A DNA stretch of 64,000 nt from Nansenia antarctica (GCA_963989245.1 OZ022339.1:27510048-27574047), one strand, 5' to 3'; shown: positions 8,501-17,668, counted from the first letter of the stretch. The notes: generated by a model from the sequence alone, not told the origin. A program made the numbers and translations.

Positions 8501-11275
8501 AACGACATATGTGAGTACCGCATGAAGGTTCACGTATTCGGGAACAGTCCCTCTCCTGCGGTGGCAATCTATGGTCTCAGACGTGCTGCAGCTCATGGTG
8601 AAGAAGAATTTGGGTCTGACGCCAAACAGTTCATCGAAAGAGAGTTCTACGTTGACGACGGACTCCTGTCAAGGCCCACAGCACGTGAAGCCATCGACCT
8701 ACTGAAACGGACACAGGAGATGCTTGCTGTGTCGAACCTGCGACTTCACAAAGTTGCTTCCAACAGCCAGGAGGTTATGGAAGCATTCTCTGCTGAGGAC
8801 CGAGCAAAGGGACTCAAAGACCTAAACTTGGATGTCGATCCCACTCCTATTCAACGGAGCCTTGGAGTGAGTTGGGATCTGAAGAAAGATGTCTTCACGT
8901 TTCAAGTAGCAGAATCCACAAAGCCTTTCACACGTAGGGGTGTTCTAGCTACTGTCAACGGCCTCTTCGATCCACTTGGATTCGTTGCACCAGTTACGAT
9001 ACAGGGAAAGATCCTGTTACGAGAGCTCACAAACGAAGCCTCCGACTGGGACTCTCCTCTTCCTCCAGAAAGGGAAGATGAGTGGAACGCTTGGAGAAGC
9101 TCTCTGCAAGACCTCAGGCAGTTGGAGATCCCAAGAACCTATTCTGCTTCTACAATCTCAACAGCCATAAGAAAGGAGCTACACGTGTTCTCAGACGCTT
9201 CAGTGAAGGCTATTGCAGCCGTCGCCTATCTCCAAGTAATTGATGTTGAGCAAAAATGTCAAGTAGGATTTGTCCTTGGAAAAGCTAAGTTAACTCCACA
9301 GTCGGCTCACACTATCCCAAGATTGGAGTTGGGAGCTGCCGTGTTGGGTGTGGAAGTCGCTGAGCTAGTCACAAGCGAGCTAGATATAGCTCTGGATGCT
9401 GTCAAGTTCTATACAGATAGCCAAGTTGTCCTAGGATACATTAGCAACCAGACAAGAAGGTTCTATGTATATGTGAGCAACAGAGTGCAGCGTATACGGC
9501 GGTCTTCTGAACCAATCCAGTGGCACTACATCTCCACAAGCCATAACCCAGCTGACCTTGGCACACGTTCTGTGCCTGCAGCTATGCTAGGTGAGACAAC
9601 CTGGCTTAGAGGACCAACGTTTCTGCTACAAGTAGAGGAACCATCATCACCTGAAGTCTTTGACCTCATCAACCCGGACTCAGGCATAGAGGTGCGGGCA
9701 CACATCACCAACCTGCCCAACGACAGAACACACCTTGGATCTCACAGATTCGAGCGTTTTTCCTCATGGAAGCGACTTGTGAGAGCAACAAGTTCACTCA
9801 TCCACATCGTGGAATCCTGTAAGGCTACCAGCAAAGATCAGGATCAAACTTGCAGTTCATGGCATCACTGCAAGCAGCCTCGCACAGCTGAAGAACTGAC
9901 AAAAGCTGAACTCATCATCATCAAATGCGTGCAAGGAGAGGCTTACAAGGACAAACTTGCGTGCATAGCAAGTGGAAAGGACATCTCAAGAAGTAGTCCT
10001 CTGAAGAAACTCAATCGCTATTGCGACGAAGAAGGCCTCCTGAGAATAGGGGGACGGCTCAGACATTCAGATCTCGCCTACAAGGAAAAACACCCTCTTG
10101 TTATTCCGGGACGGAAACACATCGCAAAGCTACTTGTGGAACACCATCACCAAAGGGTGATGCACCAAGGCCGAGTCTTTACCGAAGGCGCTGTCCGCAC
10201 TGCAGGGTACTGGATCATGGGAGCAAGACGACTGATCAAAGGCATCCTTCACGACTGTGTAACCTGCAAGAAGCTCAGAGGCAGAGTGACGGAACAGATG
10301 ATGGCCGACCTACCTGTTGATCGCCTGAGTACTGAACCCCCATTCACCTACGTGGGACTGGACGTCTTCAGCCCCTGGCATGTAAGCACAAGACGCACAA
10401 GAGGAGGACAGGCAAACAGTAAAAGATGGGCTGTTCTTTTCACATGTCTAAGTACGCGCGCTGTCCACATCGAATTGATTGAGTCAATGGACACATCATG
10501 CTTTATCAATGCGCTACGCAGGTTCTTTAGTCTAAGAGGACCTGCCAAACAGATTAGATCAGATTGTGGAACAAATTTCACAGGCGCATGCAGAGAGCTG
10601 AACATTCTGCCGACCGACCCCAACATGCCTAGCATTCGAAAGTACCTGGGAGAAGAGGGCTGCTCATGGGTCTTCAACCCACCTCACTCATCCCACATGG
10701 GAGGCTCCTGGGAAAGGATGATAGGGATATCAAGGCGCATACTTGACTCCATGCTGCTCAAGGCTTGCCCTTCTCGCCTGACTCATGAAGTTCTCTCCAC
10801 CCTGATGGCAGAGGTTACAGCCATAATCAACGCCAGACCTCTCACCCCCATCTCAATGGATCCAGACTCTCCTTTTCTTCTAACACCAGCTATGCTTCTT
10901 ACGCAGAAGATGTGCACTCCACTTCCTCCTCCGGGAAATTTCAGTGATACGGACCTCCACAGACAGCAGTGGAAACAGGTTCAGCACCTTGCAAATACTT
11001 TCTGGAGCCGATGGAGACATGAATACCTCACGACACTACAGAGTCGCAGCAAGTGGCAAGAGGAACGTCCGAACCTCAAAGTAGGGGATTTGGTCCTTCT
11101 CAAAGATGCTCAGGCTAAGCGCAACGACTGGCCCTTAGGACTAGTCAGCCAGACATTCCCTGACAAGGACGGTAAGATCAGAAGAATCGAAGTGAAGATC
11201 ACCAAACATGGGACGGCTAAAACGTTCTTGAGACCAATGTCTGAGACAGTGCTTCTCATGTCGCCAAAGGACTGA
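5537..11275 (+). CDS. BEL/Pao Gag-Pol polyprotein (intact, 1912 aa)
   Basis: Retrotransposon polyprotein for capsid formation, processing, reverse transcription and integration. Order along the protein: a charged coiled-coil N-terminus (about residues 20-110); a Gag region of DUF1759 type (about 215-400); a zinc knuckle CFRCCSTTTHLAKNC near 489-503; an aspartic protease of DUF1758 type with VVLDDQSNRS near 585; a Pao-type reverse transcriptase with the catalytic FYVDDGL block near 1038; an RNase H with HVFSDAS near 1214; an integrase zinc finger (HH...CVTCKK) near 1537-1575; an integrase core with D in YVGLDVF near 1606, D in RSDCGTNF near 1676 and E in GGSWERM near 1722; and a C-terminal DUF5641 domain (about 1800-1905). 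The first of two nearby in-frame ATGs is used. No internal stop or frameshift is present and the length is typical of full BEL pol, so the copy may be competent. Confidence 0.95.
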   Translation: MMEELSNAETRSVASSTSRSFKSTASRAAVNARVKVEVARTRASYAKMESEIMIEKAQMEAKLKNLLHEKEVAEAIAEANVLEAAAEEENNGIEAVIHATVDRTRQYVEQQSQLPLSAEDVKDSIANLEPIVHRLRSSSPPRQRLTVSYERQHSSTVKHEHSSPSLRPSRPKTSGQPSSEQLTPSRPKGSPYKPTGSGDTTDISDVARYLARRDLVTSGLTKFDDHPENYWAWKSSFKNAIDGLLLSANEEMDLMIKWLGSESAKHVKRIRAVHVGHSSQGLCKAWERLEECFGSPEVIEKSLFDRLENFPKISNKDPVKLRELSDLLQELEAAMFEGYLPGLSYLDTSRGILPIVDKLPYNIQEKWISQGSRYKAERQVVFPPFTFFCEFITKEARARNDPSFRLSMSNTAQMKSEQPFKRQSKSMVSAHKTDVSHEKDTRDGSGRTAVDIKKLCPLHKKPHPLTRCRGFRSKPLEERKAFLKDNGVCFRCCSTTTHLAKNCTTAIKCMECESNSHTTALHPGPPPPAPSEDGGEGEGGSDRSAVTSNCTEVCGEGQSGRSCSKICLVNIFPEAHPERATRAYVVLDDQSNRSLARSEFFDMFHIKGSDSAFTLRTCAGTTQMTGRRATGFVVESVDGATTVTLPTLIECNNIPTERAEIPTPEAALHHSHLKPIAYGIPPLDSKAQILLLLGRDILRVHKVREQRNGPHDAPYAQRLDLGWVIIGEVCLEAAHKPSDIQSYRTNVLENQRPSFFSPCPNRIQVKEQYVPKPAHQIAPAQGTHSIRECNLGSTIFNTSEDDNKIGLSIEDRLFLKVMDKEMYMDDCNSWVAPLPFRTPRQQLPHSRGQALTRLTSLQNTLEKRPEMKRHFIAFMQNIFDRDHAELAPTLENGQECWYLPIFGVYHPQKPGQIRVVFDSSAKWKGVSLNDVLLSGPDLNNSLLGVLVRFRREPIAVTVDIEQMFHSFVVKEDHRNFLRFLWYEDNDPRNDICEYRMKVHVFGNSPSPAVAIYGLRRAAAHGEEEFGSDAKQFIEREFYVDDGLLSRPTAREAIDLLKRTQEMLAVSNLRLHKVASNSQEVMEAFSAEDRAKGLKDLNLDVDPTPIQRSLGVSWDLKKDVFTFQVAESTKPFTRRGVLATVNGLFDPLGFVAPVTIQGKILLRELTNEASDWDSPLPPEREDEWNAWRSSLQDLRQLEIPRTYSASTISTAIRKELHVFSDASVKAIAAVAYLQVIDVEQKCQVGFVLGKAKLTPQSAHTIPRLELGAAVLGVEVAELVTSELDIALDAVKFYTDSQVVLGYISNQTRRFYVYVSNRVQRIRRSSEPIQWHYISTSHNPADLGTRSVPAAMLGETTWLRGPTFLLQVEEPSSPEVFDLINPDSGIEVRAHITNLPNDRTHLGSHRFERFSSWKRLVRATSSLIHIVESCKATSKDQDQTCSSWHHCKQPRTAEELTKAELIIIKCVQGEAYKDKLACIASGKDISRSSPLKKLNRYCDEEGLLRIGGRLRHSDLAYKEKHPLVIPGRKHIAKLLVEHHHQRVMHQGRVFTEGAVRTAGYWIMGARRLIKGILHDCVTCKKLRGRVTEQMMADLPVDRLSTEPPFTYVGLDVFSPWHVSTRRTRGGQANSKRWAVLFTCLSTRAVHIELIESMDTSCFINALRRFFSLRGPAKQIRSDCGTNFTGACRELNILPTDPNMPSIRKYLGEEGCSWVFNPPHSSHMGGSWERMIGISRRILDSMLLKACPSRLTHEVLSTLMAEVTAIINARPLTPISMDPDSPFLLTPAMLLTQKMCTPLPPPGNFSDTDLHRQQWKQVQHLANTFWSRWRHEYLTTLQSRSKWQEERPNLKVGDLVLLKDAQAKRNDWPLGLVSQTFPDKDGKIRRIEVKITKHGTAKTFLRPMSETVLLMSPKD

Positions 11276-11325
11276 GTATCCCTGAGTTAGTTCATAGTGG
11301 TATTTCCTCCATACCAGACGGGGAG

Positions 11326-11901
11326 TGTCATGGTTTCTTAGGTTTTCATTTTAGAGACATCTAGTGGACATTTTATGACATTACATTTGTTACTGCCTTT
11401 ATTCAGTTTCGGTTTTGATTAGTCACATGACGAACATTAGTCACATGACGTGAGCACACTGTTCAGACGTGATAGCTCGTGCAACAGCTAGTTGAGAGAA
11501 AAAGCTCCGGAGAATCTCTTTGTTTACATTCTTGCCCTGGAAAAGGCTTTGCTTGTAAGTTGCCTTTTCTTTTCTTGTTTAACTACAATGTATAATGTAT
11601 ATGTTTATAAATACATAGCTTATATTATTTAAGTATAACTATTTGTATTGCTATATTGATGTTATATGTTGGCTACATACTGTTGATGTTGAAAGTGTAA
11701 CAGTATAGTTTTGAGCATTACAGTAATTGTACTCTTATGTTTATTTACAGTTTTACAAAATAACCAAACGACCACTCATGTTTCTGAGGGTTGAGTAAAG
11801 AACTAAACTTTACTCCAGCGTCTGAGGATTCATTTGTGTGTCAGTGTGTGTTCGCTATCTGTGGAAGTTGCGCCCTGGTTACGCGCAGTGGGAACAGAAT
11901 A
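11326..11901 (+). repeat. 3' LTR of BEL/Pao element
   Basis: A 576-bp uninterrupted LTR, TGTCATGG to AACAGAATA, preceded by the purine tract at 11317-11325 and followed by target duplication AACAC. It supplies the unoccupied site for the hAT insertion in the 5' LTR. A short frame across it is also present in the 5' LTR and is not taken as a gene. Confidence 0.93.
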
Positions 11902-12018
11902 AACACTATTCAAGTTCCTGCAAGGAACAGGCACGTATTCCACCTACAGTGTACATGCGGATTCACCGGCGTTGAATCCTGTTACAGTTACAAAGAAATA
12001 AAGTAAGTTACTGCTAAG

Positions 12019-12198
12019 ATGCCGACTGAGGCGCCAAGAATCGTGCGCTTTGCCTTCAGAGATTTTACATCAAGCTCTAACAAGACAAGTGTATTATATT
12101 ATTATGTAAACGCATATTATGTAAACGCACTATTGAGGAGAAGACGGGGACAACCTCAAACTATAACAGACACTTGTCAAGGAAGCACCCCGAAAAGT
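12019..12198 (+). pseudogene. BED-type zinc-finger exon relic (hAT transposase or ZBED-like)
   Basis: From about 12124 one frame reads CKRTIEEKTG followed by TTSNYNRHLSRKHPEK. This is the second half of a BED zinc finger (Cys, then His-x4-His) as found at the N-terminus of hAT transposases and ZBED proteins. An upstream ATG at 12019 opens a frame with FAFRDFTSSSNKTS that would suit the start of such a finger, but it lies in a different frame, so a frameshift lies between. A strong splice-donor-like AAAA|GTAAGTAAG follows at about 12197. I read it as a decayed first coding exon. Parent gene unknown. Confidence 0.5.
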
Positions 12199-12238
12199 AA
12201 GTAAGATGCAATATGTCAGGTTTTGTCATAACGTTGTA

Positions 12239-13222
12239 GGGTCATTTTTTTAATACGGTGCCATTTGGACTTCATAACTTGTGAAAAATAAATTGTTGAT
12301 TTATCTATATTTTAATGTTCTATTATATAAAGGACATATCTAGCTTGCTGAAAAACATAGTGGTCGAGCTCAGGCACCTACATTTTATTTTATTTAGAAT
12401 ACCCTCTGTAGTTGAATAGGGCGAGTGTCTCCAGAACAGAGTGGACACATAACAGGGTGGACACTAACAGGGTGGACATTTTGAGTTAAAGTTAGCCTTT
12501 AGCCTGCTTGTGTTAGCATAATGCCTAGAATGACCATGAATACTTGATGAGAAATCTAATTTGCACTAAATACCTTTTTTGAAATTATTACATTTTATTG
12601 ATCTCCTCAATATTTAGGCATAACAGGGTGGACACGTTATGGTCAACCACATTAAACTCACTGGATAAAAACATAAAAATCAGATGGTAAAAGAGGTAGA
12701 AAATCACACAGCTTATCACATTTGAAATCCCCTCCACGATGTGATGTCACCTCATGAGAGTGATGTGATTGAGAAATATGGTTTTCTTTTAAAAGGGACA
12801 TTAACACAGCTCAACAGGGTGGACAGTGATCGCAGGGACAAGCAAAACCTTGATTTTTTTGTACATTTTTTTAAAAAAATGGATAAAAACTATATTTGAT
12901 TTCAATAGATATTGATCAGGAAAATGAAATAATAATAACATATTTGGAAATGTATGTTTTTAATAGTTATGTATTGGATTGAAGTTGAATGAATAACACT
13001 GGGGACATCCCAAATCCCATGCAAAATCAAATGTACATCTTTAACCAAAGCTTTTAAAATGTAGAAAACAACAACTTAGAAGCCCATATCATTGTATTCA
13101 TAATAAATAACAATTGACTATACATGAAAAACCTAATGGAATTAGTATTTGTCCAAATTTAGACAAAATACAACATGATTTAGTACTGGGGACGGAAAAG
13201 GCACCTTATAAAAAAATGACCC
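12239..13222. mobile_element. Inverted-repeat DNA element of unresolved superfamily
   Basis: Matching terminal inverted repeats of about 24 bp start GGGTCATTTTTTTA at 12239 and mirror at 13222, with GGTGCC conserved further in. The flanks share TGTA (12235-12238 and 13223-13226), a possible 4-bp target duplication. The interior holds several copies of AACAGGGTGGACA (near 12450, 12464, 12624 and 12814) and no transposase domain. Size is 984 bp. A non-autonomous transposon is likely. Confidence 0.65.
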
Positions 13223-13529
13223 TGTAGCTACAGCTTAGCCAACCCATCAGTGTGTCTGTAGTTGACTGATTAAACATGTCCAGATGTTCAGATTGCGATA
13301 AAAACAGCAGTACTGGTGGGGTCCCCTTTTGCATATCAAAGCTTGCTTGGCGAGCAAATAGGGAGAAAAGTTAGGAACAATAAACAATCATGTTTACTTT
13401 CGATCTATTTCTAGCTTGTTTAGAAATAGTTTGGCTGGTTTAATTGAAGCTGGAGATTCTAAGGTTTCTGCTCCCGTTTTTGCGCGTCTATGGTAAAAAA
13501 ACACCCACTACTGAGACACTGATGGGTTG

Positions 13530-13742
13530 GCTAGCTGGATGGTTATGGTTAGCTAGCTGGTTGGCTGGCTGACTGGTTGGTTGGTTGGCTGGTTGACTGG
13601 TTGGTTAGTTGACTGGTTGGTTGGCTGGTTGGCTGGCTGGCTGGTTGACTGGTTGGTTAGCTAGCTGGTTGGCTGGCTGGCTAGTTGGCTGGTTGGCTGG
13701 CTAGTTGACTGGCTGGCTGGCTAGCTGACTGGCTGACTGGCT
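13530..13742. repeat. GGTTGGCTGGCT-type minisatellite
   Basis: Imperfect short tandem repeats built from GGTTGGCTGACT and GCTAGCTGG variants. No coding content. The 300 bases before it (13223-13529) hold nothing recognisable. Confidence 0.85.
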
Positions 13743-13747
13743 GGCTG

Positions 13748-13930
13748 CTCACAGACTCGTGACTCGGACTCGAGTCCCGATTTTCGGGATTCGTGACTCG
13801 ACTTGGACAAGAGCATGGAGGACTCGGACTTGACTCAGACTCGAGCATTCTCTTCTTTGGTGACTCGTGACTCGACCTTGAACACTGGGGACTCGACTCG
13901 GACTCGAGATTTAAGGACTCGACTACAACA
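13748..13930. repeat. GACTCG-based satellite
   Basis: Clustered imperfect repeats of GACTCGGACTCGAG and GTGACTCGACTTG. These are short-period tandem repeats directly abutting the previous minisatellite. Confidence 0.75.
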
Positions 13931-14467
13931 CTGCTATGAGCAGTGTCAACTCAGAGAAATCTAAAATAACGTGCAACCCTACCAACTGTGTATTTACAAC
14001 CTAATAACTACGACATCTGCTCCTTTGCCTGATGTGTATAACAGAGGTGAGTCTACGAGATGTAAAATGTATACCTACGGGTATCTCACCTACTCGCCTG
14101 TTTCCTATGGCTGTGTGTGTGACAAAAACAAATACAAAAATAAACTATGTTCGACCAGGCAAGTTTAACAATAACAGAAACTACTGACAAGGTTGTACGT
14201 ACTAGATAACACATAAACAAGTCAACTGACAATGAGGAATCCAGTGGAACATTTAAACAGACGGACAGCCTTCTGATTGGCAGATGGGCAGCCCTCTGAT
14301 TGGACAGGATGGACAGGATGGGGATGATGATTGACTGGGATGAATGGCCAATTGCAGAAGGACACCTGAATGTAGAATGATAGAGAGGAGAACAGAAGGG
14401 AAGGAAACACAACAAGGACACACACGTGGACGTAACAGCCTCGTATTCCAACTCTGTGTTAGCGGAG

Positions 14468-14838
14468 TCAAAGTGTTCTACATAAGTGGGGGTCCAGTTC
14501 AATGAGACGGGTTTTCATTATGGAACATGCTTTAGGTCCTTTCCTCAGAACCATGTCAATGACATCACGAGCCTTCTCTGCGTTGTCTGGCTTCACCGAC
14601 CCGACTTCATGGTCATTAACGACTGTTCGTTGCAGAAGTGTATCCAGTAGACAGTTCAGAACCGGTCCTGACACTCGGTTCACAATCTCTGTCCGTACAG
14701 AGCGGAGTTGCTCCTCAGATGAACCACTCGGCCTCTCAGCCAGAGGCCCACCCTCCACACCACCCTCCACACCACCCTCCGCACCACCCTCCGCACCACC
14801 CTCCACACCAGCCTCCACACCAGCCTCCAACACAGCAC
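14468..14838 (-). CDS. Last exon: Gly/Glu-rich linker plus CARD
   Basis: The acceptor follows a pyrimidine-rich tract ending CCCAG at 14839-14840. The exon opens with about 25 residues of GVEGG-type tandem repeats (CTCCACACCACC-like on the plus strand), then a CARD: helix 1 VRTEIVNRVSGPVLNCLLDTL, then VNDHEVGSV, AEKARDVIDMVLRKGPKA and MKTRLIELDPHL, ending CRTL-stop. These match the six-helix CARD pattern of NLRP1, ASC and caspase-1 type proteins, which recruit caspase-1 by CARD-CARD contact. The linker repeat is probably length-variable between individuals. Confidence 0.85.
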
Positions 14839-14876
14839 CTGGGAGTCAGGGGACACCAAGAGAGAATGTTTAGCTA

Positions 14877-15369
14877 CAGTGCCCTCCATAAGTATTGGAA
14901 AGATGCTCTATACTCTAGCAGTTTGGATTTGAAATCAAACAATTACGATGGGGTTAAAGTGGAGATCACTTTAATGGGATGTTTTATTTTTCAGATTGGT
15001 TTCACCGTTTAGAAATTACAACCCTTGTTATACATGATCCCCCTATTTCAGGGGACCAACAGTATTGGAAAATTGGCTTGACAGATGTTCCTGGTTAGTC
15101 AGGTGTGTCCTGTCACATCATTTGTGCAGGCATAAAAAAGCTGTCAATATCTAGTATTGATTCTAGGCTTTGCATTTTGCCATCAGAGTCTGATATTGGT
15201 GTCAGTCAACATGAGGACCAAAGAGACATCAATTAAAGTCAAAGACGCCGTTATGAGGCTGAAATATCAGAATGAATAGTAATTGTTCGATTTGAAATCC
15301 AAACTGTTGGTGTATAGAGCTAAAAGAAGGCATGCTTCCTCTTTCCAATACTTATGGAGGGCAACGTGT
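14877..15369 (+). mobile_element. Tc1-type MITE carrying a transposase N-terminal stub
   Basis: Terminal inverted repeats CAGTGCCCTCCATAAGTATT (14877 onward) and their mirror ending near 15363 are flanked by TA on the left, with TA again at 15370-15371 on the right. Inside, 15211-15279 reads MRTKETSIKVKDAVMRLKYQ then a stop, resembling the start of a Tc1-family transposase helix-turn-helix. It is a deletion derivative of an autonomous Tc1 element, sitting in the last intron of the FIIND-CARD gene. Confidence 0.85.
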
Positions 15370-15407
15370 GTACAGTAGAGTTGTGTTGGCTGACTGTGAG
15401 GGTTTAC

Positions 15408-15558
15408 CTGGTACTAGTGGGATGTACTCCACCCACACCTGGTCCCTATCAACCTCTCCTTCCAAAAGCCTCAACTCCACACCCTCTGTGTCCGCTTGCA
15501 GGAACACCTGGAAGGTGGGGTGGTAGTTTGGCCCGTAGTCCCAGTACACCTTCACATG
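15408..15558 (-). CDS. FIIND exon: UPA C-terminal part
   Basis: Acceptor TTTCAG|CAT at 15559-15560 and donor CCAG|GTAAAC after 15408. It encodes HVKVYWDYGPNYHPTFQVFL and VWVEYIPLVP, the conserved GPNxHPTFxVFL block of fish FIIND proteins in the UPA half. It leaves one nucleotide that joins GTGCT of the CARD exon in frame. Confidence 0.82.
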
Positions 15559-15596
15559 CTGAAAGACAAAGGGAGAGAAGACAGCTGAATCTTACC

Positions 15597-15700
15597 TCTC
15601 AAACAGGGAACAGTTTGTCATCATCAACGGTTCAAGTTCCCCCCCAGCCCCAGTAAATCAAGGCGTGCCTCAAGGCTCTGTGCTTGGACCCAATATTATC
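15597..15700 (+). mobile_element. Short LINE reverse-transcriptase fragment
   Basis: Plus-strand translation contains NQGVPQGSVLGP, the hallmark motif of LINE reverse transcriptases just before the catalytic YADD box. It is a roughly 100-bp remnant in an intron, followed by an (ATT)n microsatellite. Confidence 0.75.
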
Positions 15701-16108
15701 ATCATCAAATATTATTACTACTATTATTATTATTATTATTATTATCTGCACCAAGTCAAGATTGTGTCCCTGTGTTGAAGTGAAGGGTTTAGGATCCACT
15801 GACACAACTCCAGAAAAATACAATGACGGTAAGTAGACAAGTCTCATTTAGCCAAACCTTCACAAGATGATTCGCCTCCGCCTCAACAATCTCTATAGTA
15901 AGACACATCATTCAAACCCAACAACCCACATCTGTCAAAATTGTCCCAGGGGTGTCGGAGATCAAGTATGTGACATAGGAACAGACAGAAGCATGTGACA
16001 TAGGAACAGACAGAGTCCGATCCACAAGAACAACAATGGAGTTGTTTAACAATGCTACCATCATCAGTATGTGACATCATCATCAGTATGTGACATCAGA
16101 CGGTCTAC

Positions 16109-16228
16109 CTCAGGCTGTATCCTTGGTTTCTTCTCCAGATCGCAGTGGAGACTGTACGTTCCCCCCCGGGCCAGAGTGCAGACAGGACAGACGCGTATGT
16201 AAGTCATATCTGTGTTTTGCTTCTTCAC
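16109..16228 (-). CDS. FIIND exon: UPA N-terminal part
   Basis: Acceptor TAG|GTG at 16229-16230 and donor CCTGAG|GTAGAC after 16109; 40 codons in phase 0. It encodes VKKQNTDMTYIRVCPVC and GGTYSLHCDLEKKPRIQPE. The YSLHC and IQPE blocks are typical of FIIND UPA strands and directly continue the previous exon. Confidence 0.8.
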
Positions 16229-16332
16229 CTACGACAGGATAAGAGCCAGTTATCTACAGCAGAAAATTACATCGCTAACAGAATCATCTCCGTGTCAGAG
16301 CACATGTGCCTTTCACGTGATTTAGACTATAC

Positions 16333-16580
16333 CTCATTGAATGGCACGTTGGACGGCAGTATAATCAGGTTCAGGACAGACCAGCTGCCCCGTGATTCGA
16401 GAAACGGCAGCATCTGCCCCCTGATGTTGAAGCAGCCGCGTATGAACCGTCTTAAAATGCCCCATAAGGAGAGGTCTGTGATGTTTACCACAACGTGTGT
16501 GTCAGTCACCCTCAGCGGTTACACAACCTCCACATTGTCACCAGCAACATGGGCCACAGACAGGGACCCAGGACCGTCTC
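16333..16580 (-). pseudogene. FIIND exon with premature TAA (autoproteolysis region)
   Basis: Acceptor TTTTGCAG at 16581-16582 and donor AATGAG|GTATAG after 16333. The frame reads GSLSVAHVAGDNVEVV, TAA, PLRVTDTHVVVNITDLSLWG, then GQMLPFLESRGSW and LPSNVPFNE. By position, the H of AHV and the L-S bond of TDLSLWG correspond to the catalytic His and cleavage Ser of FIIND self-processing. The stop (plus-strand TTA at 16519-16521) lies between them. The frame is otherwise open on both sides, so the lesion is a single codon. Confidence 0.8.
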
Positions 16581-16734
16581 CTGCAAAACACCAAGATATC
16601 ACTCGCCCACTCTGTGTTGTCTCTCTGTCCAGCTCATCTGTGGTATTCTTATAAAAATGAACAATTTCCCATAATATTAAAAACTCTTATAGGAAGGAAA
16701 TGGCATGATCATGCTGATGTCAGATGTGACTGAT

Positions 16735-17280
16735 AGGGCTTTCACACCGCCAAGGAACCATTCCCGTTCCCATTCCGTAACCTCTGAACCTTGGTGCTGT
16801 CTGGTGAACCAGCCTGCGTTCATGCCAGTGTAACCGGAACCATCAGCGTCATCAACGCTGGGTGACGTAGGGGCGGGATAAACAAAAATGTCACAACAAG
16901 ACACTTCACTGGAAGTCAGGATAATATCTTCCACGACAGTATCTGAAATAAGCACTATTTTCAATGGAAAAAAACAAACACTTTCGAAACACATTCTCTT
17001 ACTAAGCAGCTGCTCCGTTAATGGAATAGAAACCTTTGATATTTTTTGAAATCACTAATGATTAGATTGAGATCACATTACATTTTGTCTCCTTCCTTCT
17101 TGCTAGTCTTCACAGCCTAGAATATGACACACCCACTGACGACGTCACGTTTCTAGTTTTTGGTTCCCGCTGAGAACCAACTTTTCAGGCTCCGAACCAA
17201 TCGGTCTGAACGCACCGGCCGGTTCCAGACTACGTTCGAGAACGCGAACCGGAACGGTTCCTTGGCGGTGTGAAAGCCCT
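16735..17280. mobile_element. hAT-like MITE with AGGGCTTTCACACC ends
   Basis: Long inverted termini AGGGCTTTCACACCGCCAAG at 16735 and the exact mirror ending at 17280, flanked by near-identical 8-mers TGACTGAT and TGAGTGAT. The interior is imperfectly palindromic. It lies in the intron directly next to the donor of exon 17301-17515. A shorter relative is at 44588-44713. Confidence 0.8.
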
Positions 17281-17300
17281 ATGAGTGATGTGTAACTTAC

Positions 17301-17515
17301 CAGAGAGAACCTCACAGTGTGGGAGGTGTAGCTGACGGACACGCCCCTGAGGGCAGTCGATGCTGAACAGGGGTCCTGCAGGAGACCGGCCTGTAGAGTG
17401 CAGGAGACCCTCATCCCATTGGACTGTGCTGTAGAGCACCTCCCCCTCCCCCTCCATCAGAAACACCAGACCTGTCAATCTGCACTGGAACAGACCTGCA
17501 TGGGAGCACTGGAGC
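17301..17515 (-). CDS. FIIND exon: ZU5 N-terminal part
   Basis: Acceptor TCCAG at 17516-17517 and donor CTCTG|GTAAGT after 17301. It encodes CSHAGLFQCRLTGLVFLMEG, WDEGLL, PAGPLFSIDCPQG and LHLPHCEVLS. These are the signature FIIND ZU5 blocks (GLxxCxVTGLxFxMEGEG, CPQGxVxxLxLPHC). Frame and phase link exactly to the upstream 56-nt exon and the downstream exon. Confidence 0.85.
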
Positions 17516-17612
17516 CTGGAGTCCACAGGACAACAATCACATTTACAATGGTAACAATAAGGTGAAAGAACTGTAAAACGAACAATACATGTTATCAGCA
17601 ATAAATGGTCAC

Positions 17613-17668
17613 CTGTATAAAACGTCAGCAAATTCAGTGGAAGTTTCAGGTGTCACAATAGTTGTGGT
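17613..17668 (-). CDS. Small FIIND-preceding exon
   Basis: A 56-nt exon with acceptor TCTCTGCATTCCAG and donor ATACAG|GTGACC. It encodes TTIVTPETSTEFADVLYR. The final two bases plus the first base of the next exon complete the Arg codon before LQCSHAG. It matches the short threonine-rich leader exon typical before a ZU5 start. Confidence 0.7.

Larger units (their letters stand above)
3822..11901 (+). mobile_element. Complete BEL/Pao LTR retrotransposon
   Basis: Full-length element: 5' LTR (3822-5436, interrupted), one gag-pol ORF (5537-11275), a purine-rich tract GACGGGGAG just before the 3' LTR, and 3' LTR (11326-11901). A 5-bp target duplication AACAC flanks it at 3817-3821 and 11902-11906. 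Once the nested hAT insertion and its duplicated target are subtracted, both LTRs are 576 bp. I found no difference between them by eye, which points to a very recent insertion. A primer-binding site directly after the 5' LTR could not be assigned to a tRNA. No env-like ORF is present. Confidence 0.93.

Noticed and set aside
14502..15012. Plus-strand His/Pro-rich frames across the CARD exon
   Set aside because: Antisense shadows of the Gly/Glu linker of the minus-strand CARD exon.
17230..17631. Single-exon 133-aa protein on the minus strand
   Set aside because: It reads through introns on both sides of exon 17301-17515; splice sites and family alignment show only the middle is coding.
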